The notes below the pieces were generated by a model, which saw only the letters and a list, made by a program, of their open reading frames with translations, searched no databases and was not told where the DNA came from. Below, piece after piece: positions 8,092-16,141 of a stretch of DNA of 64,000 nucleotides. The translations under genes and the position numbers were made by a program. This DNA comes from Paenibacillus thalictri (GTDB taxonomy: Bacteria > Bacillota > Bacilli > Paenibacillales > NBRC-103111). The stretch is from assembly GCF_004307995.1 (NCBI RefSeq), contig NZ_SIRE01000031.1:1-64000 (forward strand), in the 5' to 3' direction. How positions within the stretch are numbered: the stretch's first letter is position 1; every line of letters starts with the position of its first letter.

Positions 8092-8127
8092 TTGACAATA
8101 GAGTCAATTGTAACTATGATAGTTACA
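8092..8127 (+). promoter_or_regulatory. SigA promoter with Rrf2 operator (ywnA-like gene)
   Basis: A consensus -35 TTGACA (8092-8097), a 17-base spacer and -10 TATGAT (8115-8120). The -10 lies inside a 19-bp palindrome, TGTAACTAT-G-ATAGTTACA (8109-8127), which is perfect apart from its central base. The overlap is the expected geometry for autorepression by the Rrf2 protein encoded next. Confidence 0.8.
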
Positions 8128-8146
8128 TCAAGGGAGGATACGACTT

Positions 8147-8575
8147 ATGAAAATAAGCAGTCGGTTTACGGTCGCTGTTCATGTCTTATCTCTGCTGTCT
8201 ATCCAAAATAGCAGCCCTTGTACGTCTGAATGGATCGCGGGAAGCGTCAACACGAATCCTGTTGTTATTCGCCGCATCATGGGCATGCTGAAGCAGCACG
8301 GATATATTGATATCCGCCGCGGCACTGGGGGAGCGAAGCTGCTCAAACCGCTGGAGGCCATTACACTGCTGGATGTATACCGCGCTGTCGAAGTGATGGA
8401 GGAAGGCGAGCTGTTTCAATTCCATAGCAACCCGAATCCGAATTGCGAAGTAGGGGCCAATATCCAAGCCGTGCTTGAGCTTATCCTGCACCGCGCTCAG
8501 GAAGCGATGGAGCAAGTGCTGGCCGAGATTACGATGAAAGAACTGGTCACCGTGTTAGTTCAAAAAATTGGATAA
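8147..8575 (+). CDS. ywnA: Rrf2-family regulator, YwnA-like
   Basis: A 142-residue Rrf2 winged-helix repressor starting M-K-I-S-S-R-F-T-V-A-V-H-V-L-S-L-L. The recognition helix region N-P-V-V-I-R-R-I-M-G-M-L and wing R-G-T-G-G-A-K-L match the family. Only one cysteine follows the HTH (near residue 101), so an Fe-S cluster is unlikely and the sensing mode resembles the YwnA/YwgB subgroup. The ribosome binding site is GGGAGG, 10 bases before ATG 8147. The next gene is a YwnB-like oxidoreductase, the same pairing as ywnA-ywnB in Bacillus subtilis. Operators before both genes support autoregulation plus control of the neighbour. The symbol is by similarity and context. Confidence 0.85.
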   Translation: MKISSRFTVAVHVLSLLSIQNSSPCTSEWIAGSVNTNPVVIRRIMGMLKQHGYIDIRRGTGGAKLLKPLEAITLLDVYRAVEVMEEGELFQFHSNPNPNCEVGANIQAVLELILHRAQEAMEQVLAEITMKELVTVLVQKIG

Positions 8576-8602
8576 TGGGATATCCGATTTTTTTTGGACT
8601 GG

Positions 8603-8623
8603 ATGTAACTACAACGATTACAT
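8603..8623 (+). promoter_or_regulatory. Second Rrf2 operator, upstream of ywnB-like gene
   Basis: ATGTAA and TTACAT half sites separated by 9 bases, in the gap between the two genes. The half site shares TGTAA with the operator at 8109-8127. A weak -35 (TTGGAC, 8594-8599) lies just upstream, so the site would again sit over the -10 region. Confidence 0.6.
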
Positions 8624-8686
8624 CTGGCGTAAAAACAATGGGTTTGGGCATCATGAAACTATATTATTATTCGGAGGGAACACACA

Positions 8687-9322
8687 ATGAAAATCGCAGT
8701 AATTGGCGCTAACGGCAAAGCAGGAAGCTCGATTCTGAAGGAAGCTGCAGACAGAGGACATGAAGTAACGGCTATCGTAAGAAATGCGTCCAAACTTCAA
8801 TCTACCGGAACAGCTGTCATCGAGAAAGATGTTTTCAGCTTGACCGCAAGCGATTTGGCGCCCTTTGACGTTGTGATTAACGCGTTCGGAGCGCCGCTGG
8901 AACAAGAGCAACTTCATGTGAAAGCCGGACATGCGTTGATTGAGGCGCTCAAAGGAACCCCAACAAGACTGATTGTTGTCGGCGGCGCGGGCAGCTTGTT
9001 TGTAGACGAAGCCGAAACGGTCCGCGTGGTGGATACGCCGGATTTCCCTAAGGAGTATCATGCAACTGCCTCCAACCAAGCTATCAACCTGGAGGAATTG
9101 CGCAATTCCACTTCTATTAACTGGACCTTCGTCAGCCCGTCGGCCTTTTTTGACCCGCAGGGGCCAAGAACAGGCACTTACCGCAAAGGCAAAAACCAGC
9201 TGCTGATCAATTCCAAAGGCCAAAGTTACGTCAGCTATGCCGATTATGCCATCGCCATCGTCGATGAAATCGAAAATCCGCAGCATCTTAACGAACGTTT
9301 CACCGTTGTTTCCGAAAATTAA
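8687..9322 (+). CDS. ywnB: NAD(P)-binding oxidoreductase, YwnB-like
   Basis: A 211-residue atypical short-chain dehydrogenase. The nucleotide-binding motif is M-K-I-A-V-I-G-A-N-G-K-A-G-S-S-I at the N-terminus, followed by H-E-V-T-A-I-V-R-N (NADP-type discrimination) and V-V-G-G-A-G-S-L-F near residue 100. Such proteins (YwnB, NmrA-like) are usually NADPH-dependent reductases or redox-sensing proteins of unknown substrate. GGAGGG lies about 9 bases before ATG 8687. Its own Rrf2-type operator and the upstream ywnA-like regulator imply induction by the signal that regulator senses, probably electrophile or thiol stress (inference). A strong terminator follows. Confidence 0.88.
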   Translation: MKIAVIGANGKAGSSILKEAADRGHEVTAIVRNASKLQSTGTAVIEKDVFSLTASDLAPFDVVINAFGAPLEQEQLHVKAGHALIEALKGTPTRLIVVGGAGSLFVDEAETVRVVDTPDFPKEYHATASNQAINLEELRNSTSINWTFVSPSAFFDPQGPRTGTYRKGKNQLLINSKGQSYVSYADYAIAIVDEIENPQHLNERFTVVSEN

Positions 9323-9357
9323 TCCGTTATAAGCGGCATTCCATCGTTTCAAAACGA

Positions 9358-9396
9358 AAGGCAAAGAGAGTCATGCGGCCCTCTTTGCCTTTTTTG
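9358..9396. terminator. Rho-independent terminator after ywnB-like gene
   Basis: Arms AAGGCAAAGAG and CTCTTTGCCTT with a 12-base loop, followed by a T-run on the plus strand. The reverse orientation also ends in T's and could stop the minus-strand gene at 9428. Confidence 0.9.
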
Positions 9397-9427
9397 TATG
9401 CCTAACTCACGGTCCTTCATCTCACCA

Positions 9428-9697
9428 CTAATGATTATGAGTAGCCATATTGGTTTGTATATGCGCCATACCGATCTTGTCCAGGTATCTGCTTGCTAGG
9501 TAGTGGGTCTGACAATATCCTTTTGCGACGGACGGCTGCTCGCAGCGTCTCCATTTGCAGTTGATTTCTTTCGCTTTAACCCTTTCATGCTGTGGGTCCC
9601 CGTATCTTAGCAGCCGTTGATGGTGCATCGCACACAGATGTTTCGCTTTGATTGGCTTCATGCAACCTTCAATGGAACATTGATTTGCCACGATCAA
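9428..9697 (-). CDS. Small Cys/His zinc-finger-like protein
   Basis: An 89-residue (or shorter) protein with two similar treble-clef-like units: C-X4-C-X9-C-X2-H-H followed by Q-R-L-L-R-Y-G-D-P, and C-X4-C-X9-C-X2-H-Y. The C..GC..P..A..LC..HH..R..R.GDP pattern is common at the ends of phage and mobile-element HNH endonucleases and related DNA-binding proteins. Here the two fingers stand alone, with no HNH residues or other domain. The likely start is GTG 9691 (10 bases after GGGAG) or TTG 9697 (4 bases after it). It stands alone between two terminators. It may be a nucleic-acid-binding remnant of a mobile element or a small regulator. Confidence 0.6.
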   Translation of the reverse strand: MIVANQCSIEGCMKPIKAKHLCAMHHQRLLRYGDPQHERVKAKEINCKWRRCEQPSVAKGYCQTHYLASRYLDKIGMAHIQTNMATHNH

Positions 9698-9796
9698 GAA
9701 TCTCCCTTTTTAAAAATTTGACTCTATAACGATAACCGAACATTGGAACGAAAATTGTTAAAAAGAACACGAAATGGAGACCCAATCATTACAAAT

Positions 9797-11851
9797 TTAT
9801 GAACTTTGCGGATCTTGTTTGGCCACATGTACTTTTCCGGAGAAGAAAACGGCTCCGCCTCCCATATCGGCCAAACGATCAGGTGTGAGCGCATTAACCA
9901 GCGCTTTTCCTCCTGCTGATGCGTCCGACCAGAGCCCTTGGCTCACGACCACTCCGGGAAGCACTTGATCGCCGACCGCAGCCGTCAGAATGCATTCGCC
10001 TTGCCGGTTCCATACTTTGACGGCATCCCCTTCCGTTATCCCGAGAGCCGCGGCATCGGCCTCATTCATGTGCAGCTTCGGAGATTTCTCCATCCGGACA
10101 TGCTTTTCGTTATTGGAGAACGTGGAATTCAAGAAATTATGATTTGGCGCTGGAATGAACCAAAACGGTGAATCGTCCTCCTCAGGCAGCGGGACGTAAG
10201 CCGGCAAAGGCGGATAACCGCGCCGTTCCATCGCTTTGGAATACAATTCAATTTTCCCGCTTGGCGTCTTCAGTTTCCCCGGAAAAAGCGGCTTCACCTG
10301 CGCTTTGGCATACCGCCGTTCGGCCAGCGCCTCGAAAGTCACGCCCTCCAGATAAGGGTTATGCGGATGATCCAGCGCCTGGCGGATCATCTCATCTTCC
10401 GAATCCTGAAAAGCGCTGTCTGTAAAGCCCATGGCCTGAGCCAGCAGGCGAAACACTTCGACATTCGATTTGCTTTCCGCATACGGCTCGATGACCGGCT
10501 GCTGGATTTGCACATAGTGATGCCAATAGGAAGTGTATAGATCGGTATTTTCAAAAGATGACGTTGCCGGCAGCACAATATCCGCATAAGCCGCCGTCTC
10601 CGTAAGAAACAAATCGTGCACGACCGTAAACAGCTCTTCCCGCTCCAGCCCTTGCCTGACCTTATTCGCATGCGGAGCCGCAACCGCAGGATTGGCATTG
10701 TATACGTATAGCGACCGGATCCGCGGTTCGAGTTCAAGCAGCGCGCTGCCGAGCAAATTCATATTGATGCGGCGCGTGCTTTTGGCCAGCAAGTCGGGCC
10801 GTTGCAAGGCCGTGGTATTGACGTTTAAATAACCCCCGTTGCCTTTGATCGCGCCGCCGCCCCGTTTCAGCCATTGACCTGTCAATGCAGGCAAACAGGA
10901 TATGGTGCGAACGAACATTCCGCCGTTGTCGTGATGCTGTGGACCGTTCCCGATTCGAATGAAAGAAGGGGAGGTTTCCCCGTACATACGAGCCAGGCGG
11001 TAAATGTCTTCGACGGGGACACCCGTGATACCGGATACAATTGCAGGTTCGTAATACTTCACATGCTCACGGAGCTCTTCGTAACCGACGGTATACTGCT
11101 CGAGAAAATCTTCATCGGTCATGCCTTCGGCAAATAAAATATGCATCAGACCTAACGCCAACGCCGCGTCGGTCCCGGGCAATATCGGAATAAACCAATC
11201 GGCCCAGCGGCCGGTTTGATTGCGATGAACATCAATGACGATAATCTGAGCCCCGTTTTTGCGGGCTTTTTCCGCGAGCATCACCTGGTGCATGTTCGTA
11301 CTGACGGCATTGATGCCCCACATGATGATCAGCTTGGCATGAATCGTATCCTCCGGATCGATTCCATAACTCCCGCCCATCGTATATCGATACCCTTCCG
11401 TTCCCGCGGCGGAGCAGATCGTTTGCAGCAGACGGCTGGCTCCGAGCCGGTGAAAAAACCGGCGGTCCATCCCTTCCGTGCCAATCCGGCCCATATTGCC
11501 GTAGAAACTGTAAGGTAAAATGCTTTCCGCTCCTGCGCCCGCAATCAGCTTTTTCCAGTGGCCGGAAATCGTTTCTATCGCATCTTCCCAGGAAACCCGC
11601 TCGAATTGTCCGGAGCCCTTAGGCCCGACCCGCTTCATCGGATAACGAAGACGCTTCGGATCATAGATGCGCTGACCCATATTCCGCACCTTGTTGCAGA
11701 TCGCCCCTTGGGTCACGGGATGGTCAGGATCGCCTTCGATTTTGACAATGTGACCGGCTTCTTTATGAATCAACAGTCCGCATTGGTCGGGGCAATCCAG
11801 CGGGCAAACAGAGGAAAACACTCCCGTTAATCGTTCGATGGCTGGTTCCAT
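9797..11851 (-). CDS. Molybdopterin-dependent oxidoreductase (bis-MGD, [4Fe-4S])
   Basis: A 684-residue cytoplasmic member of the DMSO-reductase/formate dehydrogenase superfamily. ATG 11851 follows GAAGGAAG; the longer upstream frame has no support. The N-terminal [4Fe-4S] motif is C-X3-C-X3-C-X27-C beginning at residue 16 (V-C-P-L-D-C-P-D-Q-C). The molybdenum site region has T-I-C-S-A-A-G-T-E-G, giving a possible Cys ligand. Downstream are I-M-W-G-I-N-A-V-S-T-N, G-N-G-P-Q-H-H-D-N-G, and a C-terminal molybdopterin-binding domain (N-H-N-F-L-N-S-T-F-S-N). Without a Tat signal or partner subunits it resembles Bacillus YoaE-type enzymes of unknown substrate. It is a single gene. Confidence 0.88.
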   Translation of the reverse strand: MEPAIERLTGVFSSVCPLDCPDQCGLLIHKEAGHIVKIEGDPDHPVTQGAICNKVRNMGQRIYDPKRLRYPMKRVGPKGSGQFERVSWEDAIETISGHWKKLIAGAGAESILPYSFYGNMGRIGTEGMDRRFFHRLGASRLLQTICSAAGTEGYRYTMGGSYGIDPEDTIHAKLIIMWGINAVSTNMHQVMLAEKARKNGAQIIVIDVHRNQTGRWADWFIPILPGTDAALALGLMHILFAEGMTDEDFLEQYTVGYEELREHVKYYEPAIVSGITGVPVEDIYRLARMYGETSPSFIRIGNGPQHHDNGGMFVRTISCLPALTGQWLKRGGGAIKGNGGYLNVNTTALQRPDLLAKSTRRINMNLLGSALLELEPRIRSLYVYNANPAVAAPHANKVRQGLEREELFTVVHDLFLTETAAYADIVLPATSSFENTDLYTSYWHHYVQIQQPVIEPYAESKSNVEVFRLLAQAMGFTDSAFQDSEDEMIRQALDHPHNPYLEGVTFEALAERRYAKAQVKPLFPGKLKTPSGKIELYSKAMERRGYPPLPAYVPLPEEDDSPFWFIPAPNHNFLNSTFSNNEKHVRMEKSPKLHMNEADAAALGITEGDAVKVWNRQGECILTAAVGDQVLPGVVVSQGLWSDASAGGKALVNALTPDRLADMGGGAVFFSGKVHVAKQDPQSS

Positions 11852-11911
11852 AACAGCACTTCCTTCGTTCACGACAAAATAAGACAAATGTCGATTTATT
11901 TTAGCATATGA

Positions 11912-11955
11912 AAAAGCCGTCTTTCCACAGCAAAAGGCAGGAAACAAACGGCTTT
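11912..11955 (-). terminator. Terminator of the 12-19 kb sugar operon
   Basis: An imperfect inverted repeat with arms AAAGCCGT..TTTCC and GGAAAC..ACGGCTTT. On the minus strand the stem is followed by TTTTT, placed about 65 bases after the last gene of the operon. Confidence 0.8.
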
Positions 11956-12018
11956 AATTTATTTTTATAAACTTTATCATTTCATAAGCAACGTTGCAAA
12001 TTTAACGGCAATCCGCCT

Positions 12019-13842
12019 TCAATCAGCGGCCACTTCCGGTATCCGCTTGATCCGGGGATCCGTAAATATATCGTATTCATCCCGGCTGGTGCTGGAAAAT
12101 TCGGAAACGATCGCACCTTCAGCCCCCGCTTGAAACCAATGCAACGTGTTCGGCTGAATCGTATACTGCTCGCCGGGATTCAGCTCGATTTCATGAAACA
12201 CCGTGTAATACGGCTCGCTGCCCGCAGGCACTTGAGCTTTCGGACTTTCGGCCGGATCGCCTTCCACGTACAAATACACTTTGCCGGAGCGGCAGCGGAA
12301 TGTTTCCATCTTGCCCGGATCGCTGCCGATGGGAGGATGCTTGTGCTCAGGGCAAGTCTGCCCTGGAAATAACACCAGCTCCTTGGCGCAATAGCGGTCC
12401 GTATTGATGTATGTAATGAGTTCCAGCCCTTGCTTCTCCAGCTCTTCGAGACCAAACTCGGCGATTTCGATACTCTCCGTTTCTTCCTGTGAAAGCACAA
12501 TACCCGCTTTGGCAAAATACTCCGCCGTACGCGCCTGTGCCGCTTTCAATTGCGTTTGTGTCAGCATGTGATTTCCTCCTGCGTCGTTAGCATTTTCTAT
12601 CGGCTTTCCGTGAGGAAAGCCCTCATCATGTATAACCCGGACCACGCTATCGTTTGGCCCTATCCAAATTCCCGTCTCGCTGCACTCGCGCCATTCTGGT
12701 ATAGCCATCGCGGTCGGATGGCGAGGCCAGCCGGCGGACATGCGCCGCTGCAGCTCCGTCCAAGATGGTACGCCGCTGGTTGCGTCGGCTTGCTCCACAC
12801 TGGATGCACCGACGGCGACAGCGCTGTTCAGCGCTTGCTCCGCGGGCATCCCCAGCAGCAGGGCGTTCAGAAACCCCGCAATGGTGCAATCTCCGGCTCC
12901 TGTCGTCCCGACGGCGTCAACCCTGAAACAGGGGGCCAACAGCTCGCGGCCAAGCCAACTACGGGGGTCAGCTAAAGCGCAAGTTCCCACAGCCCGCAAT
13001 CTGTCCGCATCGCTTGTCGAGCGCAAATATAACCCGTATTCGCCCAGCTTCAGGACGACAATCGCCGCTCCCATACCGATCAACTCATCGGCAAGAGACC
13101 GTAAAAGCGTATCGTCTGGCACCACCGGTTCGCCTGTAGAACGGACTACTTCCGATGAGCTGCCGGAACGGCCCGGATCAAGCATAAATACGATTTCCTC
13201 CAGGCTCGGCATAAACAAATCCACGTAGGGAAGTGCCTTTTGCAGAACGGCTCTCCAATCCGCTCGGCCGGCAGCCGAATCGGGATCGGGCCGGGCCATG
13301 TCCAACGAAGTGGCGGCCCCCTGCCTTTTGATCCGCTCGAGCATGCCGGCTAATTCCGTCCCCCCATCCGCAAACATTCGCCGCATCAAAGGGGGATAAC
13401 CGAAATGAAACCAACGTATTCCCGCTAATGCCTCGTGCCGAATGTCGTCAGCGGCAAACGTATCGTTTGTTCCGGTGTAATGCAGAAAAATCCGGTCTAC
13501 CCCGGGCGGGCTGATCACAATCGTGTACGCGCTTGTTTCCCCGGGCTGTACCAGCATGCTGTCTGCCAGCCGTTCATCCTGCCGCCGCAGCACATCCAAG
13601 ATAGCGCCGCCAAACATGTCGTCTCCGATCTTGCCCATCAGCGCGACATGGGCGCCAAGACGATGGAGGGCTATCCCTGTATTTGGCACAGCGCCACCGG
13701 TTGCCAACACCGCAGGACCGATATCAACCAGCTTGCCCGGCTGCAAAATATCGTGTATTCCGCCATGCCAACCGCCAAGAGCGGGGATCACGTCGAGGCA
13801 GATATGTCCGGCAACGACAATGTCGACTCGCTTCTGCCGCAA
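12019..13842 (-). CDS. PfkB-family sugar kinase fused in frame to D-lyxose isomerase
   Basis: One open frame of 607 codons holding two complete enzymes. Residues 1 to about 410 are a PfkB (ribokinase-like) kinase: G-H-I-C-L-D-V-I-P, the G-G-A-V-P-N-T-G-I-A-L sugar-binding region, and the catalytic T-T-G-A-G-D-C near residue 315. Residues 426-607 are a cupin-type D-lyxose ketol-isomerase: T-C-P-E-H-K-H-P-P metal ligands, M-E-T-F-R-C-R-S-G, P-N-T-L-H-W-F-Q-A-G, and a typical C-terminus. The isomerase would start at ATG 12567, with a perfect AGGAGG 7 bases upstream, and about 15 linker codons look like former intergenic DNA. So the isomerase may also be made alone. The kinase starts at TTG 13842 behind GGGGGAG, 3 bases after the preceding stop. 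Confidence 0.85.
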   Translation of the reverse strand: MRQKRVDIVVAGHICLDVIPALGGWHGGIHDILQPGKLVDIGPAVLATGGAVPNTGIALHRLGAHVALMGKIGDDMFGGAILDVLRRQDERLADSMLVQPGETSAYTIVISPPGVDRIFLHYTGTNDTFAADDIRHEALAGIRWFHFGYPPLMRRMFADGGTELAGMLERIKRQGAATSLDMARPDPDSAAGRADWRAVLQKALPYVDLFMPSLEEIVFMLDPGRSGSSSEVVRSTGEPVVPDDTLLRSLADELIGMGAAIVVLKLGEYGLYLRSTSDADRLRAVGTCALADPRSWLGRELLAPCFRVDAVGTTGAGDCTIAGFLNALLLGMPAEQALNSAVAVGASSVEQADATSGVPSWTELQRRMSAGWPRHPTAMAIPEWRECSETGIWIGPNDSVVRVIHDEGFPHGKPIENANDAGGNHMLTQTQLKAAQARTAEYFAKAGIVLSQEETESIEIAEFGLEELEKQGLELITYINTDRYCAKELVLFPGQTCPEHKHPPIGSDPGKMETFRCRSGKVYLYVEGDPAESPKAQVPAGSEPYYTVFHEIELNPGEQYTIQPNTLHWFQAGAEGAIVSEFSSTSRDEYDIFTDPRIKRIPEVAAD

Positions 13843-13845
13843 GCG

Positions 13846-15012
13846 CTACTCCCCCCATCGCAAGGCGACGGTCCGCCCGCTGCGCTCCGATTCCAACGCC
13901 GCCGTAAACAGGCGGTGGCTGTCGGCCGCTTCCTCCGGCGTCGCGCAATACAATGGCTGGCGCATGGCAGAGCCGTTCGTAAGCTCGTCGCAAAAGGCGG
14001 CCCACATCTGCAAAATGGAGTCGGAGAAGCCAAATTCGAATATGTTTCCCGTAATTGTACCGTAAGCCGATACATAAGGCACATCGGCCACACGCCACGC
14101 CTGCTCACCGCCGGGGGAATAAGGCAGCGATGCCATCATCTTCGGATTTTTCGTGCTGAACTCCGCTGAACATTCCGTCCCCTGGATTCGGAGAAACCAG
14201 GTATTGGCATGCCCGGGAGCTATCCGTTTCGTCGACAGCATAAGAGGAAAGCGATTGCCCCCGGCTTCGTGCACATCACAGGCAAGAATGGCATTGTCCC
14301 ACGTTTCGCAAGGAACCATCCGTCCCAAAGCATCCGGACGTTCCGTCACGACGTTCGTAAGCAGCGAGCGGACACTTTGCGGCTTCCAGCCGAAACGAAA
14401 CGGCAGATGAACGACGTGCAAGCCCAGATCGCCCATGCAGCCGTATTCGCCGTTCGTGGCTATGCGCCGCTTCCAGTTAATCGGCTTAAGCGGGTCCAGA
14501 TCGCTGCTGTGCCAGAATCCGGCTTCCACTTCGATGATCCGGCCGAATTTGCCCTCTCTCACCATTTTGGCAATCCGATAAGCGCCCGGAAAAAAGGGAA
14601 ACTCCGAAGAGCATCGGACCAGCACCTCGGGATGTTCGCGGATCGCCTGCATAACGGCTTCGTTCGCTTCCTTGTCGATGCCAAACGGTTTCTCGCCAAG
14701 CAGATGTTTGCCTGCCCGAATGATGTCCACATACAGCAGCGCGTGCAGATGATGCGGCACCGCGCAGTAAATCGCGTCGATATCCGGATCCGCCAGCAGC
14801 TCCTTATAGTCCGTGGTCACGGTGGCGACACCCGGAACATGGCGTACGAACCACTTTGCAGCCTCGGGATTTGCATCGCAAACAGCTGTGATTCGCGGCT
14901 CGAAATCGACGCCCGTCAGGTGGCACCAACGGGCAGCAGCGCTGGCGAATTCTCTGCCCATCAAGCCGCAGCCGATCAGACCAAAACGAATGATACGTCT
15001 TCCTGCTTCCAT
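13846..15012 (-). CDS. Gfo/Idh/MocA-family NAD(P)-dependent dehydrogenase
   Basis: A 388-residue sugar or polyol dehydrogenase. It has a Rossmann start F-G-L-I-G-C-G-L-M-G-R-E (residues 10-21), A-V-P-H-H-L-H-A near residue 90, and the catalytic Lys in G-E-K-P-F-G-I-D around residue 113. Members oxidise or epimerise sugars, inositols and sugar derivatives. In this operon it could oxidise the incoming sugar or convert it to an epimer that the isomerase can use; the substrate is not evident. The start ATG follows GGAGGG and lies 5 bases after the aldolase stop; its own stop is 3 bases before the kinase start. The gene is co-translated in a compact operon. Confidence 0.9.
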   Translation of the reverse strand: MEAGRRIIRFGLIGCGLMGREFASAAARWCHLTGVDFEPRITAVCDANPEAAKWFVRHVPGVATVTTDYKELLADPDIDAIYCAVPHHLHALLYVDIIRAGKHLLGEKPFGIDKEANEAVMQAIREHPEVLVRCSSEFPFFPGAYRIAKMVREGKFGRIIEVEAGFWHSSDLDPLKPINWKRRIATNGEYGCMGDLGLHVVHLPFRFGWKPQSVRSLLTNVVTERPDALGRMVPCETWDNAILACDVHEAGGNRFPLMLSTKRIAPGHANTWFLRIQGTECSAEFSTKNPKMMASLPYSPGGEQAWRVADVPYVSAYGTITGNIFEFGFSDSILQMWAAFCDELTNGSAMRQPLYCATPEEAADSHRLFTAALESERSGRTVALRWGE

Positions 15013-15017
15013 CCGCT

Positions 15018-15857
15018 TCAGCCCTCCCCGCGCAGAAGTAGCGCCGCCTGCTCAGGATCGGCCCCGGCATGAATCATCGCCATGAAGGCGCGTGTCATGC
15101 GTTCCGGTTTAGGGTGCTGAATGACATTTCGTCCGTACACGATGCCGGAAGCTCCTTGCTGCAGCAACGTATACGTACGAGTTAATATTTCTTCATCGGA
15201 GGCCTTACCTCCTCCCCGCGGCAGCAGCGGTTTTCCGGATGCCGCTTCGACGACGAGGTAATATTCCTCCAGGCGATCGCACGGATCGGCCTTGATGATG
15301 TCGGCCCCCAGCTCCACCGCCTGCCGGACCAGCGGAATGATTTTGGTTATATCGCCATCTACCATATAACCTCCCTTTTGCTCATTAGGCAGCATAACCA
15401 GCGGTTCCACCATCAGCGGCATGCCGTAACGCTCGCATTCCGGTTTCAAACGGCATACATTTTCGATACATTGGCGATGCAGCTCGGGTTGTCCCGGCAG
15501 CAGCAGCAAATTAACGACAACGCAAGCCGCGTCAAGCGCCAGCGCTTGCTCCACCGGCCGCTCAATGAGCTGGCTGAACAGGTAATGCGAAAGCCGGCTG
15601 CCGTACACATTCGCCACATCCGTGCGCAGCACAAGCGAAGGCTTCTGTTTGCCGGGAATATCCTGCAGCAGCCCCGCCTGTCCCGGACTTAACTGAATCG
15701 CATCGGGATTGGCGCTCACAATCGTGGCAACGGCTTCCCGCATATTTTCGATCCCGCTTAAAAATGAATACTCGTTAAAAAAACCATGGTCTATAGCCAC
15801 ATCAAAGCACTTTCCGTCCGTGCCGAACAGCCGATGCAATCGGGGTGAAACCGACAT
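15018..15857 (-). CDS. Class I aldolase, DhnA/LacD/LsrF-like
   Basis: A 279-residue TIM-barrel class I aldolase. It has the early F-D-V-A-I-D-H-G-F motif, conserved in DhnA-type fructose-bisphosphate aldolases and LsrF, and a likely Schiff-base Lys in A-D-I-I-K-A-D-P-C near residue 195. The phosphate-binding end has P-R-G-G-G-K-A-S and G-I-V-Y-G-R-N-V-I-Q-H-P. It probably splits a ketose 1-phosphate to dihydroxyacetone phosphate plus an aldehyde, which suits the kinase and isomerase encoded downstream. ATG 15857 was chosen because GGAGGG lies 7 bases upstream; five further in-frame codons exist but overlap that site. Confidence 0.85.
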   Translation of the reverse strand: MSVSPRLHRLFGTDGKCFDVAIDHGFFNEYSFLSGIENMREAVATIVSANPDAIQLSPGQAGLLQDIPGKQKPSLVLRTDVANVYGSRLSHYLFSQLIERPVEQALALDAACVVVNLLLLPGQPELHRQCIENVCRLKPECERYGMPLMVEPLVMLPNEQKGGYMVDGDITKIIPLVRQAVELGADIIKADPCDRLEEYYLVVEAASGKPLLPRGGGKASDEEILTRTYTLLQQGASGIVYGRNVIQHPKPERMTRAFMAMIHAGADPEQAALLLRGEG

Positions 15858-15908
15858 CTTATTTCCCTCCATATAAATAAATTGAATGCCAAGCGGTTAA
15901 TGTGCGGG

Positions 15909-15939
15909 AGGGGCCGCCCCAGCTACAAGGCAGCCCCTA
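15909..15939 (-). other. Intercistronic GC-rich hairpin
   Basis: On the minus strand, AGGGGCTGCC pairs imperfectly with GGCGGCCCCT around a 9-base loop, with no T-run. It sits in the 284-base gap after the binding-protein gene and may protect the upstream mRNA segment, giving excess binding protein over the enzymes. No convincing gene is seen in this gap. Confidence 0.4.
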
Positions 15940-16141
15940 CATTTTACGTTCCGATAAGCTATTGCATGCTTGTTCTTTTTTGCCGAAGCCTTCCAACGTG
16001 CGTTATCCCGAGTGGTGCGTTGCAGCATTACATGGGCAGCATTCAGAGAGCTGGCGCTTGCCAAGTCGCGGTGCTCCGTCGCTTGCATTTGTCGGCTTGG
16101 AACCGGATAGCCGTTTTCGGCTCGGGCAGGTCGTTCCCAAC

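Noticed and set aside
13435..14169. Long plus-strand frame opposite the kinase and dehydrogenase genes
   Set aside because: Crosses two well-supported minus-strand genes and shows no family features.
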